A stretch of 64,000 nt of DNA from Algoriphagus locisalis (lineage in GTDB: Bacteria; Bacteroidota; Bacteroidia; Cytophagales; Cyclobacteriaceae): NCBI RefSeq assembly GCF_900116615.1, contig NZ_FPBF01000003.1, positions 186,001 to 250,000 on the forward strand, read 5' to 3'. This document shows, piece by piece, positions 27,287 to 36,415 of this stretch (positions within the stretch are counted from its first letter, which is position 1; every line of letters starts with the position of its first letter). The translations under genes were made by a program, and so were the position numbers. Under the pieces are notes generated by a model, which was given only the letters and a program-made list of their open reading frames with translations, was not told the origin of the DNA and searched no databases.

Positions 27287-27540
27287 GCGGAATACAGGTA
27301 AAAGTTGTGGTCTTCAGGTGCGGAAGGTATTGGAAAAAAAGGATTCATATTCAAAGCAGCACTTCTCCTTCTTTCCATACGCTGTTTGATTTCATCTATT
27401 ATTTCTCCTACAGGCTTTGGGCCATTCACAAGCAAGTAACCGTACTGCGGTTTTGCCTCGTCCTCGATGAAAAATTTTACTTGGCAATTCCCTGATGCCA
27501 AAGTCTTTGTGGTGATACTGATCTTTTCTTGATTTTCCAT
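27283..27540 (-). CDS. Small protein of unknown function, upstream partner of the XRE/S24 regulator
   Basis: An 85-residue acidic-basic mixed protein; I chose the ATG at 27540 (MENQEKISIT) over a more distal in-frame start at 27558. It is soluble and has no signal or membrane segment. The ATGA overlap with the XRE/S24 gene at 27283-27286 indicates one transcript and translational coupling. No family is recognised. Being encoded ahead of a repressor it could be a partner or antirepressor, but that is only inference from position. Confidence 0.6.
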   Translation of the reverse strand: MENQEKISITTKTLASGNCQVKFFIEDEAKPQYGYLLVNGPKPVGEIIDEIKQRMERRRSAALNMNPFFPIPSAPEDHNFYLYSA

Positions 27541-27886
27541 AACTGATTCTTTTAACATCAGCTAAGATAGAAATGTTGTTTTTATAAACATATAGATGAA
27601 TGAAAAATAAACATTTTACTCTGACGCAAATTGTCAAAAACAAAAATCAATTAACGAATCAGCTTGCTGAAGCTTCAAATAAATCAGTTTATTCTTTGAA
27701 ACGCCATATATATAAATACCTTATCTACTACTCAATACGCCATTTGACCGCTTAGCCTATTATGACTCTCTATCCTGAACAAAAGTTCCTTCTTTTGTAT
27801 TAATAAATATCGAAACAGTACCACCAAATATTCTCTCTATGAATGGGAGATATGCTTTTCTGAAAGTATCCAACTAACCTACACCA
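27541..27886. other. Noncoding gap, 346 bp, divergent promoter region
   Basis: The gap lies between the small leftward gene and the rightward outer-membrane receptor gene, so it must hold two divergent promoters. It is AT-rich. The only symmetry I see is a short inverted pair AGCTT/AAGCT near 27660-27677 and the word ACGCCAT twice (about 27702 and 27738). No TAnnTTTG box is convincing. No gene or RNA is recognised. Confidence 0.5.
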
Positions 27887-30634
27887 ATGAAATATTACCT
27901 CTACCTATTATTTTTTTTACTAGTAACAGTCACTCAAGTTTCTGCCCAAACTTATTCGATCAAAGGCAGGGTAAAAGAGGCAGGTACCGAAATTACCATT
28001 CCGAATGCAACCATTTTACTTCAAAATCTACCTGATTCCATACAAGTGGATGGGATGATTTCTGACCTGGATGGAGAATTTGAAATCAGCAATGTAAAAA
28101 ACGGTGAATATCTTCTGAAAATTCAATACTTAGGGTTTGAAGATCTTTACAAATCTATCAATGTCACTCAAGATTTAGACCTTGGTGCATTGAGTCTCAA
28201 AGAGGAAGCTACGGCGTTGGACGAAGTGACTATAAGTGCCAGAAGGTCACAAGGTGAGCAAAAGGGAGATACTACCCTATTCAATGCGGATGCTTTTAAA
28301 ACGATGAAGGACGCGAGTGCCCAGACCTTGATTGAAAAACTTCCTGGTGTAATCTCTATGGACGGTTCCCTACAAGCTCAAGGAGAAGCCATTACTCAGG
28401 TTTTAGTGGATGGAAAACCGTTTTTCGGAGGTGATGTAAATACTGCATTACAAAATCTTCCAGCAGAGGTAATTCAGGGGATTGAGATATTTGACCAAAA
28501 AAGTGACAAGGCATTGCTTAGTGGCTTTGATGATGGGGAACGAATGAAAACCATAAACATCATCACAAAACCAAATCGACGCAAAGGGATATTTGGAAAA
28601 ACTACAGCGGGGTACGGAACTGACGACCGGTATCTGGCCGGAGCAAGTATCAATTCCTTCAATGAAGATCAGCGAATCACTTTTACAGGCCTGAGTAATA
28701 ACATCAACGTGCTGGATTACTCCAGCGATGCTAATATTCAAAGCAACAATAGACCTCAAAACGGCATCGTAAACACTAACATCCTCGGAATCAACTACTC
28801 GGATAACTGGGGTGAAAAAATAAAAGTCAGTGGTAGCTATCAGTATAATCACCGCAAAAACACAAATGAATCAAGTCTGATCAGAGAATATGTAACAAGT
28901 GCTAATTCCGGACAAATCTATACGGAAGACAGCCGAGAGACCCGTACCAGACAAGATCACCGCTTCGACATGAGGCTGGAATACAATATCAATGAAAATA
29001 ATAGAATTCTATATCGTCCTCGACTTTCGGCAAGCTTTGAAACAGAAAACTCCGGTTTTTTCGGAGAAAGTGTGAATGCTGAAGGACCATTGAATCAGAC
29101 AGAAAATGTAAGAACTGCTAAGAACGAGGATTATGACATGTTTCATCGATTGTTCTATAGCCACAAGTTCAGTAAGGAAGGAAGAACAATAACCCTCAGC
29201 GCAAATACAGGCAGTCATGGAAACAACGATAATGCACTGCGCACAGCAACAAATATCTATTTTCAACCCGATGAGCGTACAGAAATCATCAACCAAAATA
29301 TCACCAGAGACCGCTCTGGTTACGATTGGGAAACTGGTGTATCTTATACCGAGCCTTTAGGTAAAAATGGCCAGATGGAGCTTGAATATGAAATCGGGAA
29401 TAGATTTAACGATTCTGATCAGCTAACTTTTGACATCTTAAATGATGACATTTCCAATCCGGATCTTTCACTGGATACTGCTTTGAGTAATTCATTTGAA
29501 AGCAAATACCTGAGACAGGAAGTAGAACTTGGCTACCAATACCAATTGGAAAAACTGAAGTTTCAGGCAGAAATCCAATATCAGAACGCGAACCTCAAAA
29601 ACGATCAACTTTTCCCTGCAGTAGGAACCATAGATAGAACCTTCGAAAGCTTCATGCCGACAGTGAGATTTGATTATACAATTTCTCCTACAACCAACTT
29701 TGAGATTGATTACGATACTGACGTGGATGCACCTTCTGTAGGTGACCTCCAGAATGTGATCGATAATTCCAACCCTCTTCAATTAAGAACAGGTAACCCT
29801 AATCTAGACCAGTCTTATTCCAATAGAATAAGATTTAGATTTCGCAGCAATAACCCCGAAAATGATCGCTCTTGGTTTGTTTTTGCCCAATATAACCTAA
29901 CAGATAATGCAGTATCCAACAGTACTTTTACGGCTGAAGAAGCCACAGAATTGCCAGGCGGAATTATTTTAGAAAAAGGTTCTCAGCTGTTCAGACCGGT
30001 TAACTTGGACGGATACAAGGATTTTAGATCCTGGGTGAGTTACGGTATCCCACTTGATTTTGTCAAATCCAACTTCAATATCAACGGAGGATTCAGCAGC
30101 ACAAAAAGACCTGGAATGGTGAATAACCAGATAAGTTTCAATAACTCCCAACGCATCAGTACTGGGATTTCCTTGAGCAGCAACATTTCAGATCAAATTG
30201 ACTTTAACATCTCCACACGTTTTTCATTTAACAATGTGGAAAATACGCTAAACGAAAGCCTAAACAATAATTTTTACAACCAGCGCTCCAGATTAAACCT
30301 AAGTTGGATTATTTGGGAGGGTTTTATATACCGACTGGATGTAAATCATCAATTGAACTCTGGACTATCCGAAGGATTCGATGCTAATGTAGTACTGATG
30401 AATATGAGTTTAGGCAAAAAAGTATTTGCAAATCAACGCGGAGAAATCTCACTCAACGTGTACGATTTACTTGGTCAAAACCGAAGTGTGTATAGAAATG
30501 TCACGGATGCTTTTGTGGAAGATGGTCAAAACAATGTGATGCAGCGCTACTTTATGCTTTCCTTCACATACAACATCCGCCATTTCAACAAAGGGACGGA
30601 TATGGATGACTACAACGAACTTTATAACAATTAA
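27887..30634 (+). CDS. Outer-membrane receptor with carboxypeptidase-regulatory-like domain (OMP_b-brl_3 type)
   Basis: A 915-residue protein with a signal peptide (MKYYLYLLFFLLVTVTQVSA). It has a regulatory beta-sandwich domain (about 22-110, SIKGRVKEAGTEI) followed by a plug-like region with DGKPFFGGD and a long beta-barrel (strand-rich, Asn/Arg/Gly-rich). Proteins of this layout are TonB-dependent-receptor-like but lack a clear TonB box; they are annotated as outer membrane beta-barrel family proteins in Bacteroidota. No SusD-type lipoprotein is next to it, so a polysaccharide system is unlikely here. A strong terminator follows it. Confidence 0.88.
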   Translation: MKYYLYLLFFLLVTVTQVSAQTYSIKGRVKEAGTEITIPNATILLQNLPDSIQVDGMISDLDGEFEISNVKNGEYLLKIQYLGFEDLYKSINVTQDLDLGALSLKEEATALDEVTISARRSQGEQKGDTTLFNADAFKTMKDASAQTLIEKLPGVISMDGSLQAQGEAITQVLVDGKPFFGGDVNTALQNLPAEVIQGIEIFDQKSDKALLSGFDDGERMKTINIITKPNRRKGIFGKTTAGYGTDDRYLAGASINSFNEDQRITFTGLSNNINVLDYSSDANIQSNNRPQNGIVNTNILGINYSDNWGEKIKVSGSYQYNHRKNTNESSLIREYVTSANSGQIYTEDSRETRTRQDHRFDMRLEYNINENNRILYRPRLSASFETENSGFFGESVNAEGPLNQTENVRTAKNEDYDMFHRLFYSHKFSKEGRTITLSANTGSHGNNDNALRTATNIYFQPDERTEIINQNITRDRSGYDWETGVSYTEPLGKNGQMELEYEIGNRFNDSDQLTFDILNDDISNPDLSLDTALSNSFESKYLRQEVELGYQYQLEKLKFQAEIQYQNANLKNDQLFPAVGTIDRTFESFMPTVRFDYTISPTTNFEIDYDTDVDAPSVGDLQNVIDNSNPLQLRTGNPNLDQSYSNRIRFRFRSNNPENDRSWFVFAQYNLTDNAVSNSTFTAEEATELPGGIILEKGSQLFRPVNLDGYKDFRSWVSYGIPLDFVKSNFNINGGFSSTKRPGMVNNQISFNNSQRISTGISLSSNISDQIDFNISTRFSFNNVENTLNESLNNNFYNQRSRLNLSWIIWEGFIYRLDVNHQLNSGLSEGFDANVVLMNMSLGKKVFANQRGEISLNVYDLLGQNRSVYRNVTDAFVEDGQNNVMQRYFMLSFTYNIRHFNKGTDMDDYNELYNN

Positions 30635-30639
30635 TAGAA

Positions 30640-30677
30640 AGGCCTGATGAATTAGTTTCCATCAGGCCTCCTTTTTT
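30640..30677 (+). terminator. Intrinsic terminator of the outer-membrane receptor gene
   Basis: AGGCCTGATG (30640-30649) pairs with CATCAGGCCT (30660-30669), a perfect 10-bp GC-containing stem with a 10-nt loop, followed by CC and TTTTTT at 30672-30677. It sits between the convergent receptor and Cys-rich genes. Confidence 0.9.
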
Positions 30678-30680
30678 AGT

Positions 30681-31007
30681 CTAAGCTAATAGCGATTCAC
30701 ATTCAGTTAGACAGTTTCTACAAGCTTCAGCGCATTTGATACAAGCCTCATGCTCATGTTTTTCGCATTCCTTGGCGCAGTTATAACATGCATCAACACA
30801 TTGCTGCATTGCTATTGCTCGATCTAATGAACTGCTTTCATTTACAGAGATACAATCTTTACAAGCATCGATGCATCGCTCACAATACTTGATGCAATCG
30901 CCCATACCAGGCCTGTCTTTACATGAATCAATACATGATAAACAAGCGTCAATACATTGTTCGCAAGATCCGATGAGATTGCTTGTTAATTTAGTTACTG
31001 TGCTCAT
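30681..31007 (-). CDS. Cys-rich four-helix copper-binding protein (DUF326/Csp-like)
   Basis: A 108-residue protein, using the ATG at 31007; the frame extends upstream to 31133 but that part is unlike a signal peptide and not Cys-rich. It contains 19 cysteines arranged as CxxC, CxxxC and CxxxCxxC repeats along four helices (SCEQCIDACLSC, ERCIDACKDC, QCVDACYNC, IKCAEACRNC). This matches the four-helix-bundle copper storage proteins (Csp1/Csp3). Absence of a signal suggests a cytoplasmic Csp3-like store of many Cu(I) ions. No copper ATPase is adjacent. Confidence 0.88.
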   Translation of the reverse strand: MSTVTKLTSNLIGSCEQCIDACLSCIDSCKDRPGMGDCIKYCERCIDACKDCISVNESSSLDRAIAMQQCVDACYNCAKECEKHEHEACIKCAEACRNCLTECESLLA

Positions 31008-31318
31008 AATAATTGAATTTAGTTGATCACCGCTATCGAATTTCAACAATTTTGATAGGATTAGCATTGAAATTAATTCCCATTGACTGAGAATTAGTGT
31101 CATAAAAAATACAAAAATGCAGCCACTTGCCAATTAGTCTTACTAATTGCCTGAAAACAAACTTCCCCTTTAAATAACACTGTTTACCAAGGAACTATGA
31201 GGAATTCCTGACTCAACTTGTGGATAGCCACATCAGCAAAACTTAAGTAATTATGCCCTATACGAAACTTTCCTGATTGATTTTCAATTTGCTTACTAAC
31301 TATAAGCGATCACCCATT
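31008..31318. other. Noncoding gap, 311 bp, divergent promoters
   Basis: The gap separates the leftward copper-binding gene from the rightward luciferase-like gene. It contains the perfect 7-bp inverted repeat CAATTAG-tctta-CTAATTG (31131-31149) and the palindrome AGGAATTCCT near 31200, either of which could be an operator. No family of regulator is linked to these. No RNA gene is recognised. Confidence 0.45.
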
Positions 31319-32311
31319 TTGAAAACGACCAAACCATACTCCCTACTCGATCTTGCCATCATCCGTGAAGACTTTGATGCGAAAGACGCCTACGAAAGAA
31401 GCTTACAAGTCGCACAACATGCCGAAAAGTTGGGCTACACTAGAATGTGGCTTGCCGAGCATCACAACATGGCCAATGTAGGCAGCTCTTCTCCACAGAT
31501 ATTAATTGGCTACCTAGCACACGGAACTTCCAAAATCCGCCTAGGATCAGGAGGAATCATGCTACCCAACCACAGTCCACTGATCATTGCCGAGCAGTTT
31601 GGAACGCTTGCGACTTTGTACCCAAACCGGATTGATCTGGGACTGGGCAGAGCGCCAGGCACGGATCAGACTACAGCGACAGCACTTCGGAGAGGCAGAC
31701 ATGAATCTGTCCAAGAATTCCCAAATGATCTGGATGATCTACATCGCTATTTCTCTGAAGATAATCTTGATTCCAAAGTCCGGGCTTTCCCAGCAGAAGG
31801 ACTTGATATTCCTATTTACCTACTTGGCTCAAGCATGAGCAGTGCCGTGCTTGCTTCGGAGAAGGGATTGCCTTACGCATTCGCAAGTCATTTTGCACCG
31901 GGGTATTTGATCAACGCTTCGAGGCATTATAGAGAAAACTTCCAGCCCTCAGAGCATTTGGAGAAGCCATACTTTATCTCCTGTGTGAATGTGATCGCTG
32001 CTGATTCTGACGAGGAAGCCCATTATTTGGCCACCTCTTTTTATCAAACTGCCCTGGGAATCATTCGTGGCAGATCTTATCCTATGAAAAAACCGGTAAA
32101 AAGCATGGAAGGAATCTGGACCGAACCAGAAGCAGCCGCTATCCAGAATATGATGGCTTGTACATTTATTGGCACTAAAGAGAGTCTAAAACCACAATTC
32201 GAGAGCTTCTTCCGACAGGTAGAAGTGGATGAGCTGATGATATCTACGAATATCTATGATCCTGAGAGGCGATTAAGATCATTGGAGATCACGGCTGAGG
32301 TATTGGGGTAA
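31319..32311 (+). CDS. LLM class flavin-dependent oxidoreductase (YhbW/MsnO8-like)
   Basis: About 330 residues, luciferase-like monooxygenase fold. Landmarks: [10 protein letters not shown], the [10 protein letters not shown] strand (Trp/His of the flavin pocket), [13 protein letters not shown], the [13 protein letters not shown] loop, and the C-terminal [15 protein letters not shown] barrel end. I place the start at the TTG at 31319 ([10 protein letters not shown]), which fits the family start; the frame is open from a TTG at 31277 that would add 14 atypical residues. It probably uses reduced FMN from a separate reductase. Substrate is unknown. Confidence 0.88.
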   Translation: MKTTKPYSLLDLAIIREDFDAKDAYERSLQVAQHAEKLGYTRMWLAEHHNMANVGSSSPQILIGYLAHGTSKIRLGSGGIMLPNHSPLIIAEQFGTLATLYPNRIDLGLGRAPGTDQTTATALRRGRHESVQEFPNDLDDLHRYFSEDNLDSKVRAFPAEGLDIPIYLLGSSMSSAVLASEKGLPYAFASHFAPGYLINASRHYRENFQPSEHLEKPYFISCVNVIAADSDEEAHYLATSFYQTALGIIRGRSYPMKKPVKSMEGIWTEPEAAAIQNMMACTFIGTKESLKPQFESFFRQVEVDELMISTNIYDPERRLRSLEITAEVLG

Positions 32312-32338
32312 TTCGAAGCTTGTTTTTCCATAAATTTC

Positions 32339-32461
32339 TTCCCGCAGATTTGCGCTGAAAAATCCGCTGATAATCGCTGATTTTTTAGGTTTTGTAGTCA
32401 AATTATAAAGCAAGAGATCTACGAAAATCTGCGGCAGTTATCAGCTGTTCATCTGCGGGAA
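32339..32461. repeat. Intergenic inverted repeat, CCCGCAGAT/GCTGATAA type
   Basis: The arms TTCCCGCAGAT (32339-32349) and ATCTGCGGGAA (32451-32461) are perfectly inverted over 11 bp, with nested inverted words GCTGATAA (32366-32373) and TTATCAGC (32438-32445). It fills the gap between convergent genes and could fold into one long cruciform. Similar CGCAGAT/GCTGATAA words are seen in intergenic regions of Bacteroidota (my recollection, not checked). Confidence 0.75.
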
Positions 32462-32469
32462 CTAATTTA

Positions 32470-34887
32470 CTACTCATCGGCCAAACTATCCACCGGATTA
32501 TCCAAAGCAGCCTTCACCGCTCTAAATCCCACCGTAGCGGCAGTGATCAAAAGGGAAACAAGCATTACCAATACATACAAGCCTACAGGCACAGTGGTCT
32601 TGTAGGAAAAATTCTGCAACCATTGATCTGTGAGGTAATAACCTAGCGGCAAAGCAATCACACAAGCGATCAGCACCAGATAGATAAACTCTTTTGAAAG
32701 CAAAAATGTGATTTGGGATATCGAAGCTCCAAGCACCTTTCGGATTCCGATTTCCTTGAGCTTTTGCCCCACCAAGAAAGAAATCAACCCATACAAACCA
32801 ATTGAAGAAATAACTATCGAAAGCACAGCAAAGACTTTGTAAACCAGTGAAAGTTGGTTTTCCCTACGGTAGAAATTCGCAATCGTCTCATCCAGAAACT
32901 CCCCGGAATAAATCGCGTCTGGATAGATGTTTTTGAATTCTTCTTCTATACTCGCCAGCGTCTGCTGACCTGCCGAACTATCCAGTTTCATTCCCATGAC
33001 GTAGTAAGACTCCCGTTCCGTAGCGATGATGAAGGGTTTCACTTCCTCCCTTAAAGAATTTTGCGCAAAATCTTTCACTACTCCGGTGATCCTCATCCAA
33101 GGCTCTCCACCACCAATCGTAATCCTTTTGCCTACGGCATCCTCCGGGTTAGCAACATTGAGTCTTTTCGCCATGGTCTCATTGATCACCGCTTCTTTGA
33201 GCGTGTCGCTTTCAGAAAAACCGGTTCCTGCAGCAAACTGCAACCCATAATTATCAAAGTAATCTGCGTCTCCGTACTTCAGGGAAGCCATAAACGGCAC
33301 ATCTTCTCTTTTGTCATCAAACCAAAAATTCGAAGCCCAATTGTTATTGGAAGAGGGCACATCACTGGAAATACTGACGCTTTTGATTTGAGAATTTGCT
33401 TCCAAACGCTGCTTCAGCACATCCAGCCTCCCATCTCTTGGTTCGTCAGAGGGAAGATCAAAATAGTACACGGCCTCTTTCGAAAAACCTAGATCAGCAT
33501 TTTGGATTTCCGTCATCTGCTTAACCGCAATCACCGTCGCGATCATAAGCACCTGTGCAATCACAAACTGTAACACGACCAAACTTCTTCGCAAAGAAAC
33601 TCCTCCGATCTGAGCTACCTGAATCTTATTTTTCAATGCCTGAATCGGCTGAAATCCCGAAAGAATCAATGCCGGATAAAGCCCCGACAGCAAAGTCACT
33701 CCCAGAACTATAGCAACTGAAAACAATAGAAAGGTAGGGGTAATCAACTGAATGGTTTCTGGCACTTCGGCCACTTTACTGAGGTAAGGAAGTAAAATCG
33801 TCGCTGCGAGCGTAGAAATGGTGGCAGAGATAAATACGACCATAAAAGTTTCCCCAAAAGATTGGAAAACGACCTGTCCCCTACTTCCGCCCATCACTTT
33901 TCTAATGCCCACTTCCTTGCTTTTCCCGATTGCTTGCGCAGTGGAAAGATTCACAAAGTTGATCGAAGCCATGAGCAGAATGAAGACACCAATCAATGCA
34001 AGAGTATAAATCGTTGCCTTGCGAATCATTTCCCCACTGATCGGATCAAAGCGAGTATCAAAGTGAATATCATTCATTGGCTGTAGGAAAAAGGACTTCT
34101 TCGAAGTGCCCCTGTCCTTGTAGTTTTTATCTGCAAAGGCTTGCAATTGCTGATTGATTTGTGCTGGATTCCCTACTTCAGGAAGCTTCAAATACACCTG
34201 AAAATTACTACCAAAGCTTCCCCACTCGTCAAAATAGGTATCAAATATCTCCTCATTACTCTCCATCGTTTTATAGGACACCAACATATCAAACCGGAAA
34301 TTACTGTTGTCTGGAAGGTCTGCAACGATCGCTCCCACGGAAGCTTCTATGCGTTTGGACAACAACAGTGGTTTGCCGAAAGCATTTTCCCAAGTGCCAA
34401 AAAGTTTCTTGGCTTCTGTCTCCGTAAGCGCCACTTGGCCCGGATCATTTAAGGAATTTAGATTTCCTGCCAAGACCTCCACATCAAATAATGAAGGGTA
34501 ATCAGCTGTGGTAAAGAAGGCATCTTCGATTACAAAATTATTTTCTCCTGAGCCTGTCACAGCTTCATCCAGCGTCACAAAAACCGATGAATTCACTACG
34601 GGAACGATTGCCTCAATTCCTGATAAATCAGCTTTCAACGCCTCTGGCATGGGAGGAGATACGCCCGGCGTGTAGCTCATTCCATCGGAGTACTCATCCT
34701 GAGTCACTACGCGATAGATCTGATCCGAATTGGACTGAAAATTATCGTAGCTGAGTTCGTAGCTTACTACCGTGAAAAGCAAAAAGGCAGCAGTGATTCC
34801 CAGAGTCAAACCAAAAATGTTAATCAACGCGACACGCTTGCCTTTTTTAAGATTTCGCCAAGCAATTTTAGAGTAAATTTTCCACAT
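32470..34887 (-). CDS. ABC transporter permease, MacB/FtsX type
   Basis: An 805-residue permease with two repeats of the FtsX layout: N-terminal helix (about 17-38), MacB periplasmic core domain, three-helix cluster in the middle (about 280-430), a second core domain, and a C-terminal three-helix cluster (about 675-790). The start is set at the ATG at 34887 (MWKIYSKIAWRNLKKGKR). Conserved YEIGIRKV-like signature occurs twice (SKEVGIRKVMGG and LKEIGIRKVLG). No ATPase gene is adjacent, which is common for these genes in Bacteroidota, where the ATPase may be elsewhere. Predicted role: efflux or lipoprotein/peptide mechanotransmission. Confidence 0.9.
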   Translation of the reverse strand: MWKIYSKIAWRNLKKGKRVALINIFGLTLGITAAFLLFTVVSYELSYDNFQSNSDQIYRVVTQDEYSDGMSYTPGVSPPMPEALKADLSGIEAIVPVVNSSVFVTLDEAVTGSGENNFVIEDAFFTTADYPSLFDVEVLAGNLNSLNDPGQVALTETEAKKLFGTWENAFGKPLLLSKRIEASVGAIVADLPDNSNFRFDMLVSYKTMESNEEIFDTYFDEWGSFGSNFQVYLKLPEVGNPAQINQQLQAFADKNYKDRGTSKKSFFLQPMNDIHFDTRFDPISGEMIRKATIYTLALIGVFILLMASINFVNLSTAQAIGKSKEVGIRKVMGGSRGQVVFQSFGETFMVVFISATISTLAATILLPYLSKVAEVPETIQLITPTFLLFSVAIVLGVTLLSGLYPALILSGFQPIQALKNKIQVAQIGGVSLRRSLVVLQFVIAQVLMIATVIAVKQMTEIQNADLGFSKEAVYYFDLPSDEPRDGRLDVLKQRLEANSQIKSVSISSDVPSSNNNWASNFWFDDKREDVPFMASLKYGDADYFDNYGLQFAAGTGFSESDTLKEAVINETMAKRLNVANPEDAVGKRITIGGGEPWMRITGVVKDFAQNSLREEVKPFIIATERESYYVMGMKLDSSAGQQTLASIEEEFKNIYPDAIYSGEFLDETIANFYRRENQLSLVYKVFAVLSIVISSIGLYGLISFLVGQKLKEIGIRKVLGASISQITFLLSKEFIYLVLIACVIALPLGYYLTDQWLQNFSYKTTVPVGLYVLVMLVSLLITAATVGFRAVKAALDNPVDSLADE

Positions 34888-35084
34888 AGGTATGGTATTC
34901 AAATTTTTCTGATCTACAGCATTTAATCCAAGATCAAACCAGAAAAAACAGGCCCATATAGGCTCAGAATGAAGATTTATTGAAAATCGTGTAGAGTTAC
35001 CCGAACATTTTTGTTCGCCTTCGGGCGATGACTAAGTATTTCAAACCCTAAGTTCACACCTTCAGCCTATTTTTTTCAGGATAT

Positions 35085-35173
35085 TTTTGTCGATCCAAAT
35101 CGACAAAACATTAACAATTTTGTATTTTTAATTCGACAAAATACATTTAAATTTGCAGAATAGATTCGACAAT
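35085..35173 (+). promoter_or_regulatory. TCGACAA repeat array (operator candidate) upstream of the AAA/DUF4143 gene
   Basis: TCGACAA begins at 35100, 35133 and 35166, so the three copies are exactly 33 bp apart (about three helical turns). The first copy is also the right arm of a perfect inverted repeat: TTTTGTCGA at 35085-35093, TCGACAAAA at 35100-35108, with a 6-bp spacer. The third copy ends 3 bp before the ATG at 35176. A -7-like box lies between the second and third copies. Confidence 0.8.
35148..35155 (+). promoter_or_regulatory. Putative -7 box TAAATTTG
   Basis: TAAATTTG fits TAnnTTTG. An A/T-rich ATTTTT stretch at about 35124-35129 stands at the expected -33 distance. Transcription would begin around 35161-35163, inside or just before the third TCGACAA copy, so a bound protein there would occlude the start. 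Confidence 0.5.
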
Positions 35174-35175
35174 TT

Positions 35176-36372
35176 ATGGACATCTTATTCTCAAATTCCC
35201 AAAACCTGCTCAGTCAAACTGATGACAAATTCTTCAGGTACCTTTTCTCGGTAATAGACTGGAATCAGCGAATGATTGCCATTAAAGGTCCTAGAGGTTC
35301 TGGAAAGACCACTTTTATTCTTCAAAGAATCAAATTCGGCATAAAAGCTCAAGCTAACGAAGCACTTTACTTTTCTGCAGACCACTATTGGTTTTATACC
35401 CATAATCTAGTAGAGACCGCCCATACTTTTTATCAAAACGGTGGGCGTTTTTTGTTCATTGATGAGGTACACAAATATCCAAATTGGTCCCGAGAGCTCA
35501 AGAATATTTATGATTCATATCCTGAACTGAAAGTGGTATTCTCTTCATCTTCCGCACTGGATATTTATAGGGGTGAATCCGATTTGAGCCGACGAGTGAT
35601 TACTTATGAGTTGCTAGGAATGTCATTTCGTGAATACCTGAACTTGACCCATAACCAAAATTTCCAACCTGTCTCTCTTACGGAAATTCAGAACACTCAT
35701 TCTCAAATCTCATCTGAAATCACCTCGCTCCTTCAGCCTCTACCAGCATTCAAGGAGTATCTCAAAAGAGGCTATCTTCCCATCATAACCGAATCAAACC
35801 CTGAAACTATCCCGGTTTTCCTCCAGCAGATTATTAATACGGTAGTAGAATCTGATCTGGCGTTTATCGCTGATTACAATGCTGGCACAGCCTATAAAGT
35901 CAAAAAACTACTTGGCGTATTAGCAGAGTCCGTTCCTTTCAAACCTAATGTTTCCTCCATTGCCAGAAAAGTAGAAACCAGCCGGGATTCGGTGTATGAA
36001 TGGCTCACACAATTGGAAAAAGCCAGATTGCTCAACTTCCTCATCGCAGCGGGAAAGGGAGTTTCTCTTTTGCAAAAACCGGATAAGGTGTACCTGGAAA
36101 ACACAAACCTTTCCTACGCATTAAAGGCCAATCCAGAGATAGGTTCGGTGAGGGAAACCTTCCTATTAAACCAACTCAAAAACATCAAAAAAGAAGTTCG
36201 ACTACCTAAATCTGGTGACTTTCAAGTAGATGATCTAGTGATAGAAGTTGGAGGCAAAAACAAAGACGCCTCCCAAATCAATCATATAGACAACTATCTG
36301 ATTGCAGCAGATGAGATCGAGCATGGATTTGGCAAAAAAGTGCCATTGTGGGTTTTTGGAATGATGTATTGA
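35176..36372 (+). CDS. ATP-binding protein with AAA_14 and DUF4143 domains
   Basis: A 398-residue P-loop protein. Walker A GPRGSGKTTF lies at residues 38-47 and Walker B FLFIDEVHK at about 92-100 (AAA_14), followed by the sensor-type strand VVFSSSSALD. A winged-helix-like segment (SIARKVETSRDSVYEWLTQ) is at about 258-276, and the DUF4143 C-terminus ends with VDDLVIEVGGKNKD, an arrangement that resembles the D..E..K order of PD-(D/E)XK folds although not canonical. Family function is unknown. Starts at an ATG. The upstream repeats suggest tight, perhaps self-, regulation. Confidence 0.87.
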   Translation: MDILFSNSQNLLSQTDDKFFRYLFSVIDWNQRMIAIKGPRGSGKTTFILQRIKFGIKAQANEALYFSADHYWFYTHNLVETAHTFYQNGGRFLFIDEVHKYPNWSRELKNIYDSYPELKVVFSSSSALDIYRGESDLSRRVITYELLGMSFREYLNLTHNQNFQPVSLTEIQNTHSQISSEITSLLQPLPAFKEYLKRGYLPIITESNPETIPVFLQQIINTVVESDLAFIADYNAGTAYKVKKLLGVLAESVPFKPNVSSIARKVETSRDSVYEWLTQLEKARLLNFLIAAGKGVSLLQKPDKVYLENTNLSYALKANPEIGSVRETFLLNQLKNIKKEVRLPKSGDFQVDDLVIEVGGKNKDASQINHIDNYLIAADEIEHGFGKKVPLWVFGMMY

Positions 36373-36415
36373 AACACCATCGCCCATGTGCTTGTCTCCA
36401 CTCACATTTTAAAAT

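Noticed and set aside
27392..27643. Leftward 83-aa open frame overlapping the small XRE partner gene
   Set aside because: Arg/Lys-rich composition and full overlap with the better frame at 27283-27540; it lacks the ATGA coupling.
30640..30677. Possible attachment site or transposon end at the receptor terminator
   Set aside because: The stem is a simple intrinsic terminator with a T run, and no integrase or second copy is in the window.
33061..33492. Rightward 143-aa frame inside the MacB-type permease
   Set aside because: Runs antisense through conserved FtsX domain sequence; composition is that of a shadow frame.
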